64,000 nucleotides of DNA. Origin: Fundidesulfovibrio magnetotacticus. GTDB lineage: Bacteria > Desulfobacterota > Desulfovibrionia > Desulfovibrionales > Desulfovibrionaceae. Every line of letters starts with the position of its first letter. The first letter of the stretch is position 1. Below, piece by piece: positions 39,012 through 47,311 of this stretch. The stretch lies in the NCBI RefSeq assembly GCF_013019105.1, contig NZ_BLTE01000007.1, positions 62,001-126,000 of the forward strand, given 5' to 3'. Both the position numbers and the translations under genes were made by a program. Under the pieces are notes generated by a model. The model was not told the DNA's origin and did no database searches. It saw only the letters and a list, made by a program, of their open reading frames with translations.

Positions 39012-39761
39012 ATGTCCGCCAAATACACCATCCACCCCCTCGTGGTGGGTTCCAAGCGTTTCGACAAAGGCTTCATGACTTACCAGCAGGAGATGGGCAC
39101 GCCCTACGTGATCCCCCTCTACGCCTGGCTCGTGCTGGGCGGCGAGAAGAAGATCCTGGTGGACACCGGGGAACTCCGGCCCATCGTCAGCCCCGACCGC
39201 GAGGAGTTCATCGGGGCCAAGATCGAGACCATCGAGGAAGGCCTGGCCCGCCACGGCCTCACCCCCGAGGACATCGACATCGTGATCCACACCCACCTGC
39301 ACCGCGACCACTGCGAAAACGACTACAAGTTCACCAACGCCACCTTCTATGTCCACGAGAAGGAAATGGAAGTGGTGCACGACCCCCATCCCCTGGACTA
39401 CCGCTACCAGGAGGACTTCATCCTCGACGTGGAGGAGAACGGACAGATCAAGACCCTCTCCGAGGACACCGAAGTGGTCCCCGGCATCACCATGATCCAC
39501 ACCCCGGCACACACCGAGGGCTCCATGAGCGTGCTCATCGAGACGGCCAAGGGCAAGGCGCTCATCACGGGCTTCTGCTGCATCATGGACAACTTCTACC
39601 CCGCCAAGGAAGTGAAAGGCCTGGGCATGGAGGTGATCCCCCCCTCCACCTGCCTGGACCTCAAGGAAGCCTACGATATCGTGCTCAAGTGCCGCGACAT
39701 GGCCGACATCATCATCCCCCTGCACGAGCCGAAGTTCGCCCGGGAAGGGGCCATCGGCTAG
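39012..39761 (+). CDS. Metallo-beta-lactamase fold hydrolase (AHL-lactonase-like)
   Basis: 249 aa, ATG with GGAG six bases upstream. It has the metal-binding motif HTHLHRDH (93-100), a later TPAHTEG histidine and a C-terminal LHEP. The layout resembles N-acyl homoserine lactonases and related hydrolases. The substrate is not known; many members are general lactonases or have unknown roles. It stands alone between divergent genes. Confidence 0.85.
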   Translation: MSAKYTIHPLVVGSKRFDKGFMTYQQEMGTPYVIPLYAWLVLGGEKKILVDTGELRPIVSPDREEFIGAKIETIEEGLARHGLTPEDIDIVIHTHLHRDHCENDYKFTNATFYVHEKEMEVVHDPHPLDYRYQEDFILDVEENGQIKTLSEDTEVVPGITMIHTPAHTEGSMSVLIETAKGKALITGFCCIMDNFYPAKEVKGLGMEVIPPSTCLDLKEAYDIVLKCRDMADIIIPLHEPKFAREGAIG

Positions 39762-39865
39762 CAAGGCATCGCCCTCAACGCCCCGCGCGCGCCACGGCCG
39801 GACGCGCGCGGGCCGTAGCGCGCCGGACGCACCCCGGCCCTCCTCCGGCCCCGACCGGAGGCCCC

Positions 39866-40600
39866 ATGCCCAGCCGCAGCCCGCTCCCGTCCACCGCCGC
39901 CCGGCTCCTTCCGGGCCTGATCCTGGCCCTGCTCCTGGCCGCCTGCACCCCCAAGCAGCCCCCGGCCGTCTACCAGCTGGGCGACTTCGAGGTGTTCGCC
40001 CTGGGCGACTACCAGGGCACGCGCCCCCTGAAGGAGCTGGCCAAAAGCGGCGACTTCGGCCTGGGCACCCTGCACGGCCTGGACGGCGAGATGGTGGTGG
40101 TGGACGGCGTGTTCTACCGCGCCGACGGCCAGTGCAACCTGACGCGGCCCTCCATGGACGCGCTCTCGCCCTTCGCAAATCTGGTCACCTTCAAGGCCCA
40201 GGGCCGGGAGGCCGTGAAGGACATGCCCCACATGGCCGCCCTGACCCAGTGGCTGGACGCCCGCCTGCCCAAGGGCGGCTTCGCGGCAGCCCGCGTGGAC
40301 GCCGGATTCAAGAGCCTGACCATCCGCAGCGTGCCGGGCTACGCCCAGCCCTGGCCCCACCTCACCGACGCCCTCAAGACCCAGCACGTGAAGACCATCG
40401 CGAACGCCCGGGGCACCCTGGTGGCCCTGCGCGGCCCGGCCCGCCCCGGCGGCGGCTGGGTGGCGGGATGGCACGTCCACTTCGTCAGCGAGGACCGCAC
40501 CCTGGGCGGCCACGTGCTCGGCTTCGAGGGCCTGGAGGGTCAGGCCGCGTGGATGTCGCTGGAGCGCCTGGTGCTGGAACTGCCCACGCAGAAGCCGTGA
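39866..40600 (+). CDS. budA: Acetolactate decarboxylase with lipoprotein signal peptide
   Basis: 244 aa. Family features are GDFGLGTLHGLDGEMVVVDGVFY (about 62-84) and the zinc histidines H203, H205 and H216 in GWHVHF and TLGGHVLGF. The enzyme normally makes acetoin from acetolactate in the cytoplasm. Here residues 1-27 form a lipoprotein signal ending LLLAAC, so the protein should sit in the periplasm. That location would take it away from cytoplasmic acetolactate. No acetolactate synthase gene is beside it. Confidence 0.9.
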   Translation: MPSRSPLPSTAARLLPGLILALLLAACTPKQPPAVYQLGDFEVFALGDYQGTRPLKELAKSGDFGLGTLHGLDGEMVVVDGVFYRADGQCNLTRPSMDALSPFANLVTFKAQGREAVKDMPHMAALTQWLDARLPKGGFAAARVDAGFKSLTIRSVPGYAQPWPHLTDALKTQHVKTIANARGTLVALRGPARPGGGWVAGWHVHFVSEDRTLGGHVLGFEGLEGQAAWMSLERLVLELPTQKP

Positions 40601-40647
40601 CGGATCGCCCGGCCGCGCCCTTCTCCACCGCGCCCCGTCCCATCGCG

Positions 40648-40707
40648 TCTGGTCCGGTCATGTCTGGTCCGGTCGTGCCCGGCTCTGGCGTGCCCGGCTC
40701 TGGCGTG
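40648..40707 (+). repeat. Four tandem 15-bp units at the start of the DUF547 gene
   Basis: Two near-identical units TCTGGTCCGGTC(A/G)TG (40648-40677) are followed by two identical units CCCGGCTCTGGCGTG (40678-40707). They encode SGPVM, SGPVV, PGSGV, PGSGV, and every unit ends with a possible start codon (ATG or GTG). Confidence 0.85.
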
Positions 40708-41472
40708 TTCGGCTTCGCCCCGACGGCGCGCCTCCTGGCCGCCCTGCTGGCGCTTTGCCTGTGCTGCGCCCCCCCGGCCCGGGCCGCAGACGACGCCCCG
40801 TACGCCCGGGTGCTCGCGGCCCACGTGCGCGGCGGCCTCGTGGACTACCCCGCCCTCAAGGCCGACCGGGCGGACCTGGACGCCTACCTGGAGGGCATGG
40901 CCGCCGTGGACCTGGAAGCCCTGCCCCGCGCGCAGGCCCTGGCCGCCGCCGTCAACCTCTACAACGCCGCCACCCTGGCCCTGGTGCGCGACCACTGGCC
41001 CGTGGCCTCCATCCGCGACATCGGGGGGCTCTTCGGCTCGCCCTGGAAGATCCGCTTCGTGCGCACGGCCCGGGGCCTGATGACCCTGGACGAACTGGAG
41101 CACGGCTTCCTGCGCCCGCGCTTCGGGGAGTCGCGCGTGCACGCGGCCCTCAACTGCGCCTCGCGAGGCTGCCCGCCCCTGGCCGGGGAGCCCTTCGAGG
41201 CCGCGCGCCTGGACGAACAGCTGGACCGCGCGGCCAGGGCCATGCTCTCGGTGCCGGACCGGGCGCGCCTGGAAGGCGCGACGCTCCACGTGAGCGCCAT
41301 CTTCGACTGGTATTCCGATGATTTCGGCGGCAAGCCGGGCGTGATCGCCTTCGTGGCCCGCCACGCCCCGCCGGAGCTGGCCGGACAGCTGGCGGTCCTG
41401 GACCCGCAGGCCGTTACGCTGAAGTTCCTGCCCTACGACTGGTCCGTGAACGGGCCGCCGCCAGGCCGCTGA
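40660..41472 (+). CDS. DUF547 protein, exported
   Basis: 270 aa from the ATG at 40660; other in-frame starts are the GTG at 40597 (overlapping the budA stop as GTGA) and GTG codons at 40675, 40690 and 40705. A signal peptide ends at CAPPARA-AD. The mature domain contains NLYNAATLALV, the Cys pair region NCASRGCPPL and a final KFLPYDWSVN, matching DUF547. Function is unknown. Four 15-bp tandem units (40648-40707) sit across the start region. Confidence 0.8.
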   Translation: MSGPVVPGSGVPGSGVFGFAPTARLLAALLALCLCCAPPARAADDAPYARVLAAHVRGGLVDYPALKADRADLDAYLEGMAAVDLEALPRAQALAAAVNLYNAATLALVRDHWPVASIRDIGGLFGSPWKIRFVRTARGLMTLDELEHGFLRPRFGESRVHAALNCASRGCPPLAGEPFEAARLDEQLDRAARAMLSVPDRARLEGATLHVSAIFDWYSDDFGGKPGVIAFVARHAPPELAGQLAVLDPQAVTLKFLPYDWSVNGPPPGR

Positions 41473-41687
41473 GCCGGGAGCGGTTCCGGCCCCCCCTCAC
41501 CACCCTGCCCTCCGGCCTCCATCCGGTCCGCTCTTCGCCCTGCGCTCCGGTCAGCGTTCGGGGTCTCACTTCGTCCCGCGCCCTCGCCCTGCGCTCCGGC
41601 TCTCGCACGGGCAGGGTTGCGGGCCTGCCCGGGTCCCGGGCCAAGTTCCGAACCGCGCTCCTGGCCGCGCTCCGGGCCGGGTTCCGT

Positions 41688-42377
41688 CTATTGCCCGGGG
41701 ACCTGGCCGGGGGCGGCGGGAGGCAGCCCCGCCGCCCGCGCCGCAGCCCGCGTGCGCCGGGCCAGCCCCTCCGGACAGGCCCCCAGGGCGCGGCCCAGGT
41801 CGGCCAGGGTGTCCACGTCCGCCAGTTCCGGCAGGACGAAGGGATCGAGGGGGGCCATCACCTCCAGGGTGCGGGCCAGCAGGCCGGGCTCGCTCCAGGG
41901 CATGTCCCGGAAGACCTCGGGCAGGAAGTTCCCCCGGGTGAAGCCCACGGTCCAGTAGCCGCCGTCCGGGGAGGGGCCGAGACACGCGCGGCCCGCGCGC
42001 AGGCCCTCCACCAGGAGCCCCGCGGCCCCGGGCGAGAGGCACGGCACGTCGGAACCCACGGCGGCCGCCGCGTCGCAGCCTGCCGCAAAGGCCCAGGCGA
42101 AGGCGTTTTCCAGGCGCTCGCCCAGGTGCGCGCCCCGCTGGGCCACGCACTCCCGGCCCTCTCCCAGCCAGCGGCGGACCAAGGGAATCTCCGCGCCCGG
42201 CTCCACCAGCAGCGCCACCCGCGCGCCCGCCCCGTCCAGGGCCTCCAGCACGTCCTCCACCATGGCGCGGTAGAGGGCCAGGGCCGCCCTGTCGCCCACG
42301 TCGCGGGCCAAGCGGGTCTTCACGCGCCCCTCCAGGGGGGCGCGCAGCATCAGGAGCAGGCGGACGTCAGGCCGCAC
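41688..42377 (-). CDS. TIGR04282-type glycosyltransferase (radical SAM/selenodomain-associated transferase 1)
   Basis: 229 aa from the GTG at 42377. The nucleotide-sugar-type fold is recognised from LMLRAPLEGRVKTRLARDVG near the N-terminus, VGSDVPCL with the metal-binding Asp, and LGPSPDGGYWTVGF. These belong to the DUF2064/TIGR04282 transferases. It lies near a TIGR04283 transferase and arsS, the expected partners. The product is unknown. The upstream open frame runs into a repeat and is not conserved. Confidence 0.85.
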   Translation of the reverse strand: MRPDVRLLLMLRAPLEGRVKTRLARDVGDRAALALYRAMVEDVLEALDGAGARVALLVEPGAEIPLVRRWLGEGRECVAQRGAHLGERLENAFAWAFAAGCDAAAAVGSDVPCLSPGAAGLLVEGLRAGRACLGPSPDGGYWTVGFTRGNFLPEVFRDMPWSEPGLLARTLEVMAPLDPFVLPELADVDTLADLGRALGACPEGLARRTRAAARAAGLPPAAPGQVPGQ

Positions 42378-42398
42378 GGCCCACCCGCCGGGGAGCCC

Positions 42399-42483
42399 TG
42401 CGCGGAGCGCAGCCTGGAGTAGGGCGGCTCTGCCGCCCGTAAGCGGCTCCCACAAACCCCGCTTCAGGGTTTGTCATCAAGCT
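42399..42483 (-). repeat. Family A intergenic repeat, copy 2 (inverted)
   Basis: An inverted copy of 34029-34119 with the same three palindromes (for example AAACCCCGCTTCAGGGTTT, one base changed) and the terminal AGCTTGATGACAAACCC on the minus strand. The copies are about 8.3 kb apart. Confidence 0.85.
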
Positions 42484-42486
42484 GAG

Positions 42487-42530
42487 TGCGGAGCCCTCTT
42501 TGCCCGCCGGAGGCTTCTTCTCCGTCATCC
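42487..42530 (-). repeat. Family B intergenic repeat downstream of arsS
   Basis: On the minus strand it reads ATGACGGAGAAGAAGCC, then TCCGGCGGGCAAAGAGGGCT, beginning 7 bases after the arsS stop. The unit at 58851 after trpC starts the same way and also begins at a stop codon. Confidence 0.7.
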
Positions 42531-42536
42531 CGCCGC

Positions 42537-43478
42537 TCAGGCCAGCGCCCCCTGACAGCTGGACCCCGCGCCGGCCGTGCAGCCCAGGCAGTGCGCCCCG
42601 GTGACCACCGTGCGCCCGGCCAGGGCCTCGCGGTCGAAGGCGTCCAGGTGGTCGGGCGCGCCGTGGTTCACGCGCAGGCCCAGGGCCTGGTTGAAGTCGC
42701 AGTCGTAGAGCGCCCCGTCCCAGCCCACGTTCACCTGGCGGCGGCACATGAGCCCGGGCAGCGTGGCGGGGTTGAAGGAATCGCGCAGGAGCTTCCAGTA
42801 GTCCTGGGCCTGGCCCATGGCTTCCAGCTCCTCCAGGTAGCGGCCCAGGGGCATGTTGGCGATGGCGATCAGGCGCGAGAAGGCCACGCCGTGGGGGGCC
42901 AGCTCCTTGCGGTAGGCGTCCTCCAGGCTCTTCTGGCAGGGCGGCAGGTAGGGCCCCAGGGGGTGGTTGAACACCAGGTCCAGCGCCGGGCCGCCGGGCG
43001 CGGCGTAGCCCAGGGCGTTCAGGCGGCGCATGGCCGAGAGCACCTTGCGGTAGACCCCGGCGCCGCGCATGGGGTCCACGTTCTGCTCCAGGTAGCAGGG
43101 CAGCGAGGCCACCAGCCCCACCTCCAGCTCCCGGTAAAGGGCCGGGAAGTCCTCGAAACCCGGCTCCTCCAGGATGGCCAGGTTGCTGCGCACCTGCACG
43201 GCCAGGCCCGCGCCCCGCAGCCCGCGCAGGAAGTCCGGCAGGCCGGGGTTCATCTCGGGCGAGCCGCCGGTCACGTCCACCAGGGCGGGCCTCACGGCCA
43301 GGGCGGCGGCGAGTGCCTTGTTCAGGGTGGCGCGGTCCATGAGCTCCACGCGGGCCGGACCGGCCTCCAGATGGCAGTGGGTGCAGGAGAGGTTGCACCG
43401 AAGCCCCACGTTCACCTGGAGCACGTCCAGGCCGTCGGCCCGGATGGCCCCTCCGGCCAGTTCCTCGAATGCGTTCAC
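42537..43478 (-). CDS. arsS: ArsS-like radical SAM enzyme (radical SAM/Cys-rich domain)
   Basis: 313 aa, GTG start overlapping the upstream transferase stop (GTGA). Radical SAM cysteines are C28, C32 and C35 in CNLSCTHC; the conserved DVTGGSPEMNP and the Cys-rich C-terminal part with YDCDFNQALGL and CLGC fit TIGR04167/ArsS. In cyanobacteria ArsS links dimethylarsinate to the adenosyl group of SAM in arsenosugar formation. Here Cys is present where some relatives have selenocysteine, and no in-frame TGA is seen. Its partners are two transferases on either side. Confidence 0.88.
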   Translation of the reverse strand: MNAFEELAGGAIRADGLDVLQVNVGLRCNLSCTHCHLEAGPARVELMDRATLNKALAAALAVRPALVDVTGGSPEMNPGLPDFLRGLRGAGLAVQVRSNLAILEEPGFEDFPALYRELEVGLVASLPCYLEQNVDPMRGAGVYRKVLSAMRRLNALGYAAPGGPALDLVFNHPLGPYLPPCQKSLEDAYRKELAPHGVAFSRLIAIANMPLGRYLEELEAMGQAQDYWKLLRDSFNPATLPGLMCRRQVNVGWDGALYDCDFNQALGLRVNHGAPDHLDAFDREALAGRTVVTGAHCLGCTAGAGSSCQGALA

Positions 43479-44182
43479 GGTGTGTCCTCCTCGGTAAGCG
43501 GCGGGTAGTCCCGGGCGAGTCGCTCCGGGGACGCCCCCAGCAGATAGCGGGCCATGATGCCCCAGTTGGCGAAGGTGCGCCGCCAGACCCCGTCGGCCTC
43601 CCAGCGCCGGGGCGAGGCCGTGCAGCGGCCCCGGGCGAAGCCTGCGCGCATCCCGGCGCGGCGGGCGCGCGCCAAGAGGTCCACGTCCTCCAGGATGGGG
43701 ATGTCCGCGTAGCCGCCCAGGGCGTGGAAAACAGCGCGCTCCATGAAGATGGCCTGGTCGCCGTAGGGCACGCCCGTGATCCGCGAGCGCAGCGTGGCCG
43801 CCAGCGCCACGAGCTTCAGCGACCAGCGCGTCGAACGGATGGCCAGGCCGAAGGCCCCGACCCTGCGTCCTGAGGCCAGCACGCGCTCCATGGCGGCGAA
43901 GGCCCCGACGGGCAGGGCGCAGTCGGCGTGCAGGAACACCAGCACGTCGCCGCCGGCCACGGCCGCCCCGGCGTTCATCTGGCGCGCGCGCCCTCGCGGG
44001 GCGCACAGGGCCGTTACGCCGGGGCGGTCCAGGGCGGCCAGGGTGTCGGCCCCGGGGCGTCCGTCCACAACCACGATCTCCACGGGCAGTCCGTAGCCCA
44101 CGGCGCGCACGTGGTCCACCAGGCGGTTGATGCGTGCCGCTTCGCCCAGAACCGGCACGATGACAGAATAGCTCGGGGACAT
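43475..44182 (-). CDS. TIGR04283-type family 2 glycosyltransferase (selenodomain-associated transferase 2)
   Basis: 235 aa. GT-A fold motifs are SVIVPVLGEAARI at the N-terminus, VVVDGRPGADT, the donor-binding FLHADCALP (metal-binding Asp) and GDQAIFMERAVF. Its length and the ILEDVDLLARARRAG region fit TIGR04283. It is first in a minus-strand set with arsS and TIGR04282. A role in arsenosugar or selenium-linked metabolite formation is inferred from this neighbourhood. Confidence 0.88.
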   Translation of the reverse strand: MSPSYSVIVPVLGEAARINRLVDHVRAVGYGLPVEIVVVDGRPGADTLAALDRPGVTALCAPRGRARQMNAGAAVAGGDVLVFLHADCALPVGAFAAMERVLASGRRVGAFGLAIRSTRWSLKLVALAATLRSRITGVPYGDQAIFMERAVFHALGGYADIPILEDVDLLARARRAGMRAGFARGRCTASPRRWEADGVWRRTFANWGIMARYLLGASPERLARDYPPLTEEDTP

Positions 44183-44301
44183 GGCGGCCCAGGCATAGCA
44201 GCCGGGCGCGCTCCGCGCAAATCCCGCCGCCCGGGTTCCCTGGAGGTTCCCCCTTGACCTGGGCCGCGAACGGGTCCATCACCCGGACCGAGGAGCCGAC
44301 C

Positions 44302-45000
44302 ATGCGCATCGCCACCATCGAGCACGTCCCCTTCGAGGGGCCCGCCAACATCGCCGTCTGGGCCTCAAGCCGGGGCCACCACCTGGACCGCCGCCTGCTC
44401 CACGCGGGCCACGCCCTGCCCGAGCCCGGGGAGTTCGACCTGCTCGCGGTGATGGGCGGCCCCATGAGCGTGCACGACGAACTCGAGTTCCCCTGGCTGG
44501 CCGACGAGAAGCGCTGCGTGAAGCAGGCCGTGGCCCGGGGCCGCAGCGTGCTGGGCGTGTGCCTGGGCGCGCAGCTGCTCGCCGAGGTGCTGGGCGGCCA
44601 CGTGACGAAGAACGCGCAGCGCGAGATCGGCTGGCATCCTCTTTCGGCCTCGCCCTGGGCCGCGGCTTCGCCGCTCATGCGGGGCATCCCCGCGCGCTTC
44701 ACGGGCTTCCACTGGCACGGCGAGACCTTCTCCCTGCCCAAGGGGGCCACGCTGCTGGCCGCAAGCGAGGCCTGCGCCCACCAGGCCTTCGGCGTGGGCG
44801 GCAAGCTGGCCGGGCTCCAGTTCCACTTCGAGACCACCGCCGAGAGCATGGAGGCCCTGATCGCCCACTGCGGCGACGAGATGGACCCCGGGCCCTTCAC
44901 GCAGGACGCCGACACCCTGCGCCGCCTGGCCCCCAGCCACCTGCCGGAGCTGGAGGCCATGCTCTTCACCCTGCTGGACAACATGGCCCGGGAGGCCTGA
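44302..45000 (+). CDS. Class I glutamine amidotransferase
   Basis: 232 aa. The nucleophile elbow is GVCLGAQLLAEVLGG (Cys about 79) and the His-Glu pair lies in LQFHFETTAES (His about 171). This is a stand-alone GATase1 (GuaA-like amidotransferase family). No synthetase domain is attached, so the acceptor is unknown; relatives act on gamma-glutamyl or nucleotide substrates. It is divergent from the TIGR04283 gene and followed by an MFS gene 30 bases on. Confidence 0.88.
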   Translation: MRIATIEHVPFEGPANIAVWASSRGHHLDRRLLHAGHALPEPGEFDLLAVMGGPMSVHDELEFPWLADEKRCVKQAVARGRSVLGVCLGAQLLAEVLGGHVTKNAQREIGWHPLSASPWAAASPLMRGIPARFTGFHWHGETFSLPKGATLLAASEACAHQAFGVGGKLAGLQFHFETTAESMEALIAHCGDEMDPGPFTQDADTLRRLAPSHLPELEAMLFTLLDNMAREA

Positions 45001-45030
45001 TCCCCCGCCGGACCGCGACGCACCCGATCC

Positions 45031-46230
45031 ATGACCTCCGCCAAGGGCCGCGAGCCCCTCTTCACCGCCGATTTCCTCGGCCTGTGCTGCATCATCTTCC
45101 TGGCCTACTGCAACCACACGGTGTTCTACAGCCTGGACGTGCACCTGGCGCGCCTGGGCATCGAGCCGGGATGGCGCGGGCTGCTCATCGGCGCGTCGTC
45201 CCTCTCCACCATCGCGGCCTACCTGGCGCTCTCGCCCTCCACCACCACGGCCAACGCCTCGCGCCGCGCCTGCGCCGGGGCCGTGCTGCTCATGGCTTGC
45301 GGATCGGCCTACCTGGCGGCCGCCGACCCGTGGTCGATCCTGGCCGTGCGCCTGGCCAACGGGCTGGGGGTCTACCTCCTTTCGGCCTCGGCCATGACGC
45401 TCCTGGTGGAGCGCATCCCGCCCGGGCGCAGCGCCCAGGCCTTCGGGATGTATTCCATCGCCATGCTCCTGCCCTACTGCGTGGTGCCCGCCGTGTTCGA
45501 CGCCCTCTTCGCCCGGGCCGGGACACTGGCCCAGGGGTACATGGCCATGTCGCTGTGCCTGGCCCCGGCCCTGGTGGTGGCCCCGATCATCGGCCGCCGC
45601 GCCGGGGCGTGCCGCCACGCGCCGCCCGCGCCCGTGGGCTACCGGGCCATGGCCCGGGGCGCGGCGCGCCCGCCCGTGGCGGCGGTGCTGGGGGTGTGCG
45701 CGCTCTACATCACGGTGTTCTCGGCGGTGTTCTTCCTGGCCAAGGCCTATTTCCAGACCCTGGGGGTGCCCGAGGTGGGGGCTTTCTTCGTGGTGCAGAT
45801 GGCCTGCATCATTCTGGTGCGCCTGGCGGCCAGCCACCGCTTCGACCGCATCCGCAAAATGTGGCTGATCGGGTTCTGCTTCGGGCTCTCGGGGGTTTCG
45901 TGCGTGCTGGCGGCCACGGCCTCGGGCCTCCCGCAACTGCTGGCGGCCGCCGCCGTGATGGGCCTGGGCATGGGGGCCGGGTCCCCGGCCATGAACGCGC
46001 TCATGGTGGCCGTGTCGGAGCCGCGCATGCGCGGGGTGAACTCCAACCTGGCCACCATGGCCATGCAGGCCGGGAGCTTCACGGGGCCGCTGGTGGGCAC
46101 GGCGGCGGTCCACGCCTTCGGCCCGGCGGGGTTCCTCTGGCTGGGCGCGGCGATCTGCGCGGCCGGTCTGGCCCTGTGCCTGGCGGCCATGCGCCTGGAC
46201 CTGGACCGGGGCGACCCCGCCAGGGACTGA
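45031..46230 (+). CDS. MFS transporter
   Basis: 399 aa with about 12 hydrophobic helices. It has weak motif A features but clear alternating membrane segments, with a charged middle loop (about 190-215). Members move small molecules by proton symport or antiport. It follows the amidotransferase gene closely and is probably cotranscribed with it. The substrate is unknown. Confidence 0.88.
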   Translation: MTSAKGREPLFTADFLGLCCIIFLAYCNHTVFYSLDVHLARLGIEPGWRGLLIGASSLSTIAAYLALSPSTTTANASRRACAGAVLLMACGSAYLAAADPWSILAVRLANGLGVYLLSASAMTLLVERIPPGRSAQAFGMYSIAMLLPYCVVPAVFDALFARAGTLAQGYMAMSLCLAPALVVAPIIGRRAGACRHAPPAPVGYRAMARGAARPPVAAVLGVCALYITVFSAVFFLAKAYFQTLGVPEVGAFFVVQMACIILVRLAASHRFDRIRKMWLIGFCFGLSGVSCVLAATASGLPQLLAAAAVMGLGMGAGSPAMNALMVAVSEPRMRGVNSNLATMAMQAGSFTGPLVGTAAVHAFGPAGFLWLGAAICAAGLALCLAAMRLDLDRGDPARD

Positions 46231-46511
46231 CGGGGGCGGGCTGCCGCATCCCCCCGGCCCTGGCCGCGCGCCCAGGAACGGGCGGGGGAAGCGTGAACGC
46301 AGCGGCAGCGAGCCATGTCCGCTGACCTGCGGGGGGGCGGGCATGCCCGCGCGGCGGCCATCGATGCGCCACTTCGACTCTTCGCGCATTGCTTTGACAT
46401 TTTCGCGCTCAAACGTAGGATGGCGCTACGCTTTCTCGACGCCGCCCGCGCCGGAGCGTCCGGGCCGGTCGCTGGCGAGCGATCGATTCCAACCACGTGG
46501 AGCCCATCGCC

Positions 46512-47189
46512 ATGAGCCGCAGCAGGGACAAGGCGCTGTTCATCGCCAGGAAGAACATGGCGGGTCTGGTCTATTATTTCCAGGCCCTTGAAGGCATGCC
46601 CTTCACCTTGCCCGAGGTGCAGACCTACCTGCAGGGGATCACGGTCGGGGGCCACAAGGTCTCCGACCAGGACAAGCTGAAGCAGCAGGCCCTCGCCTGG
46701 CAGCATCTCATCCGGATCGTCGAGGAGGACGCGTTCGAGTTCACCAAGCACGTGGCCTGCGAACTCAACGCCATTGTGGCCAAGGACGAGGCTGCGGTTC
46801 CCGGTCGGTTCCGGCAGGGCGCGGTCTGGATCATGGGCACGGACTACGCCCCCCCGGATCACGCGACGCTGGACGCGCGATTCGAGGGGCTGCGGGCACG
46901 AGTCGGTGCGACGCGACATACCTTCACGGCAGGCGTGCTGGTCGCCCTGGACATGGCGCGCAACCAATACTTCTTCGACGGCAACAAGAGAACCGGCCTC
47001 TTGATGATGAACGGCCTGTTCCTGAGCAAAGGGTTGATGCCCTTCAGCGTCCCCGCGAAAAGCCTCCTGGAATACAACGAGAAGATGCTGCGCTTCTACG
47101 AGACGGGGGAAGAGGACGAGATGCTCCGCTTTTTCGAGACGCAGTACGCCCGAGAATACCCGGGGTTCTCCTTCGAAAGCGGGGCATGA
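46512..47189 (+). CDS. Fic/Doc-family protein with an altered active-site motif
   Basis: 225 aa from the ATG at 46512 (GGAG nine bases upstream); an ATG at 46497 is in the same frame. The Fic loop is NQYFFDGNKRTG (151-162), which matches the family HPFxDGNKR except that the catalytic His is Gln (Q152) and the Pro is Tyr. Canonical Fic enzymes need that His to transfer AMP. No inhibitory helix motif was found. It lies at the edge of a more A/T-rich segment and near hicAB, an accessory-type setting. Confidence 0.8.
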   Translation: MSRSRDKALFIARKNMAGLVYYFQALEGMPFTLPEVQTYLQGITVGGHKVSDQDKLKQQALAWQHLIRIVEEDAFEFTKHVACELNAIVAKDEAAVPGRFRQGAVWIMGTDYAPPDHATLDARFEGLRARVGATRHTFTAGVLVALDMARNQYFFDGNKRTGLLMMNGLFLSKGLMPFSVPAKSLLEYNEKMLRFYETGEEDEMLRFFETQYAREYPGFSFESGA

Positions 47190-47311
47190 GCAGGAAGGAG
47201 TGGGGCGGGATCGTCGTCGCGCTGACGAAGGTGCATCCTGTGCGGACCGGATGATCCGGCACAGGATGCGCAATTTCATCAAACACCTATAACATTACGT
47301 AAAATCATAGT

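Noticed and set aside
42537-43478. Selenocysteine in the ArsS-like protein
   Set aside because: The conserved position is Cys (YDCDFNQ) and no in-frame TGA or adjacent SECIS-like structure is needed to explain the frame.
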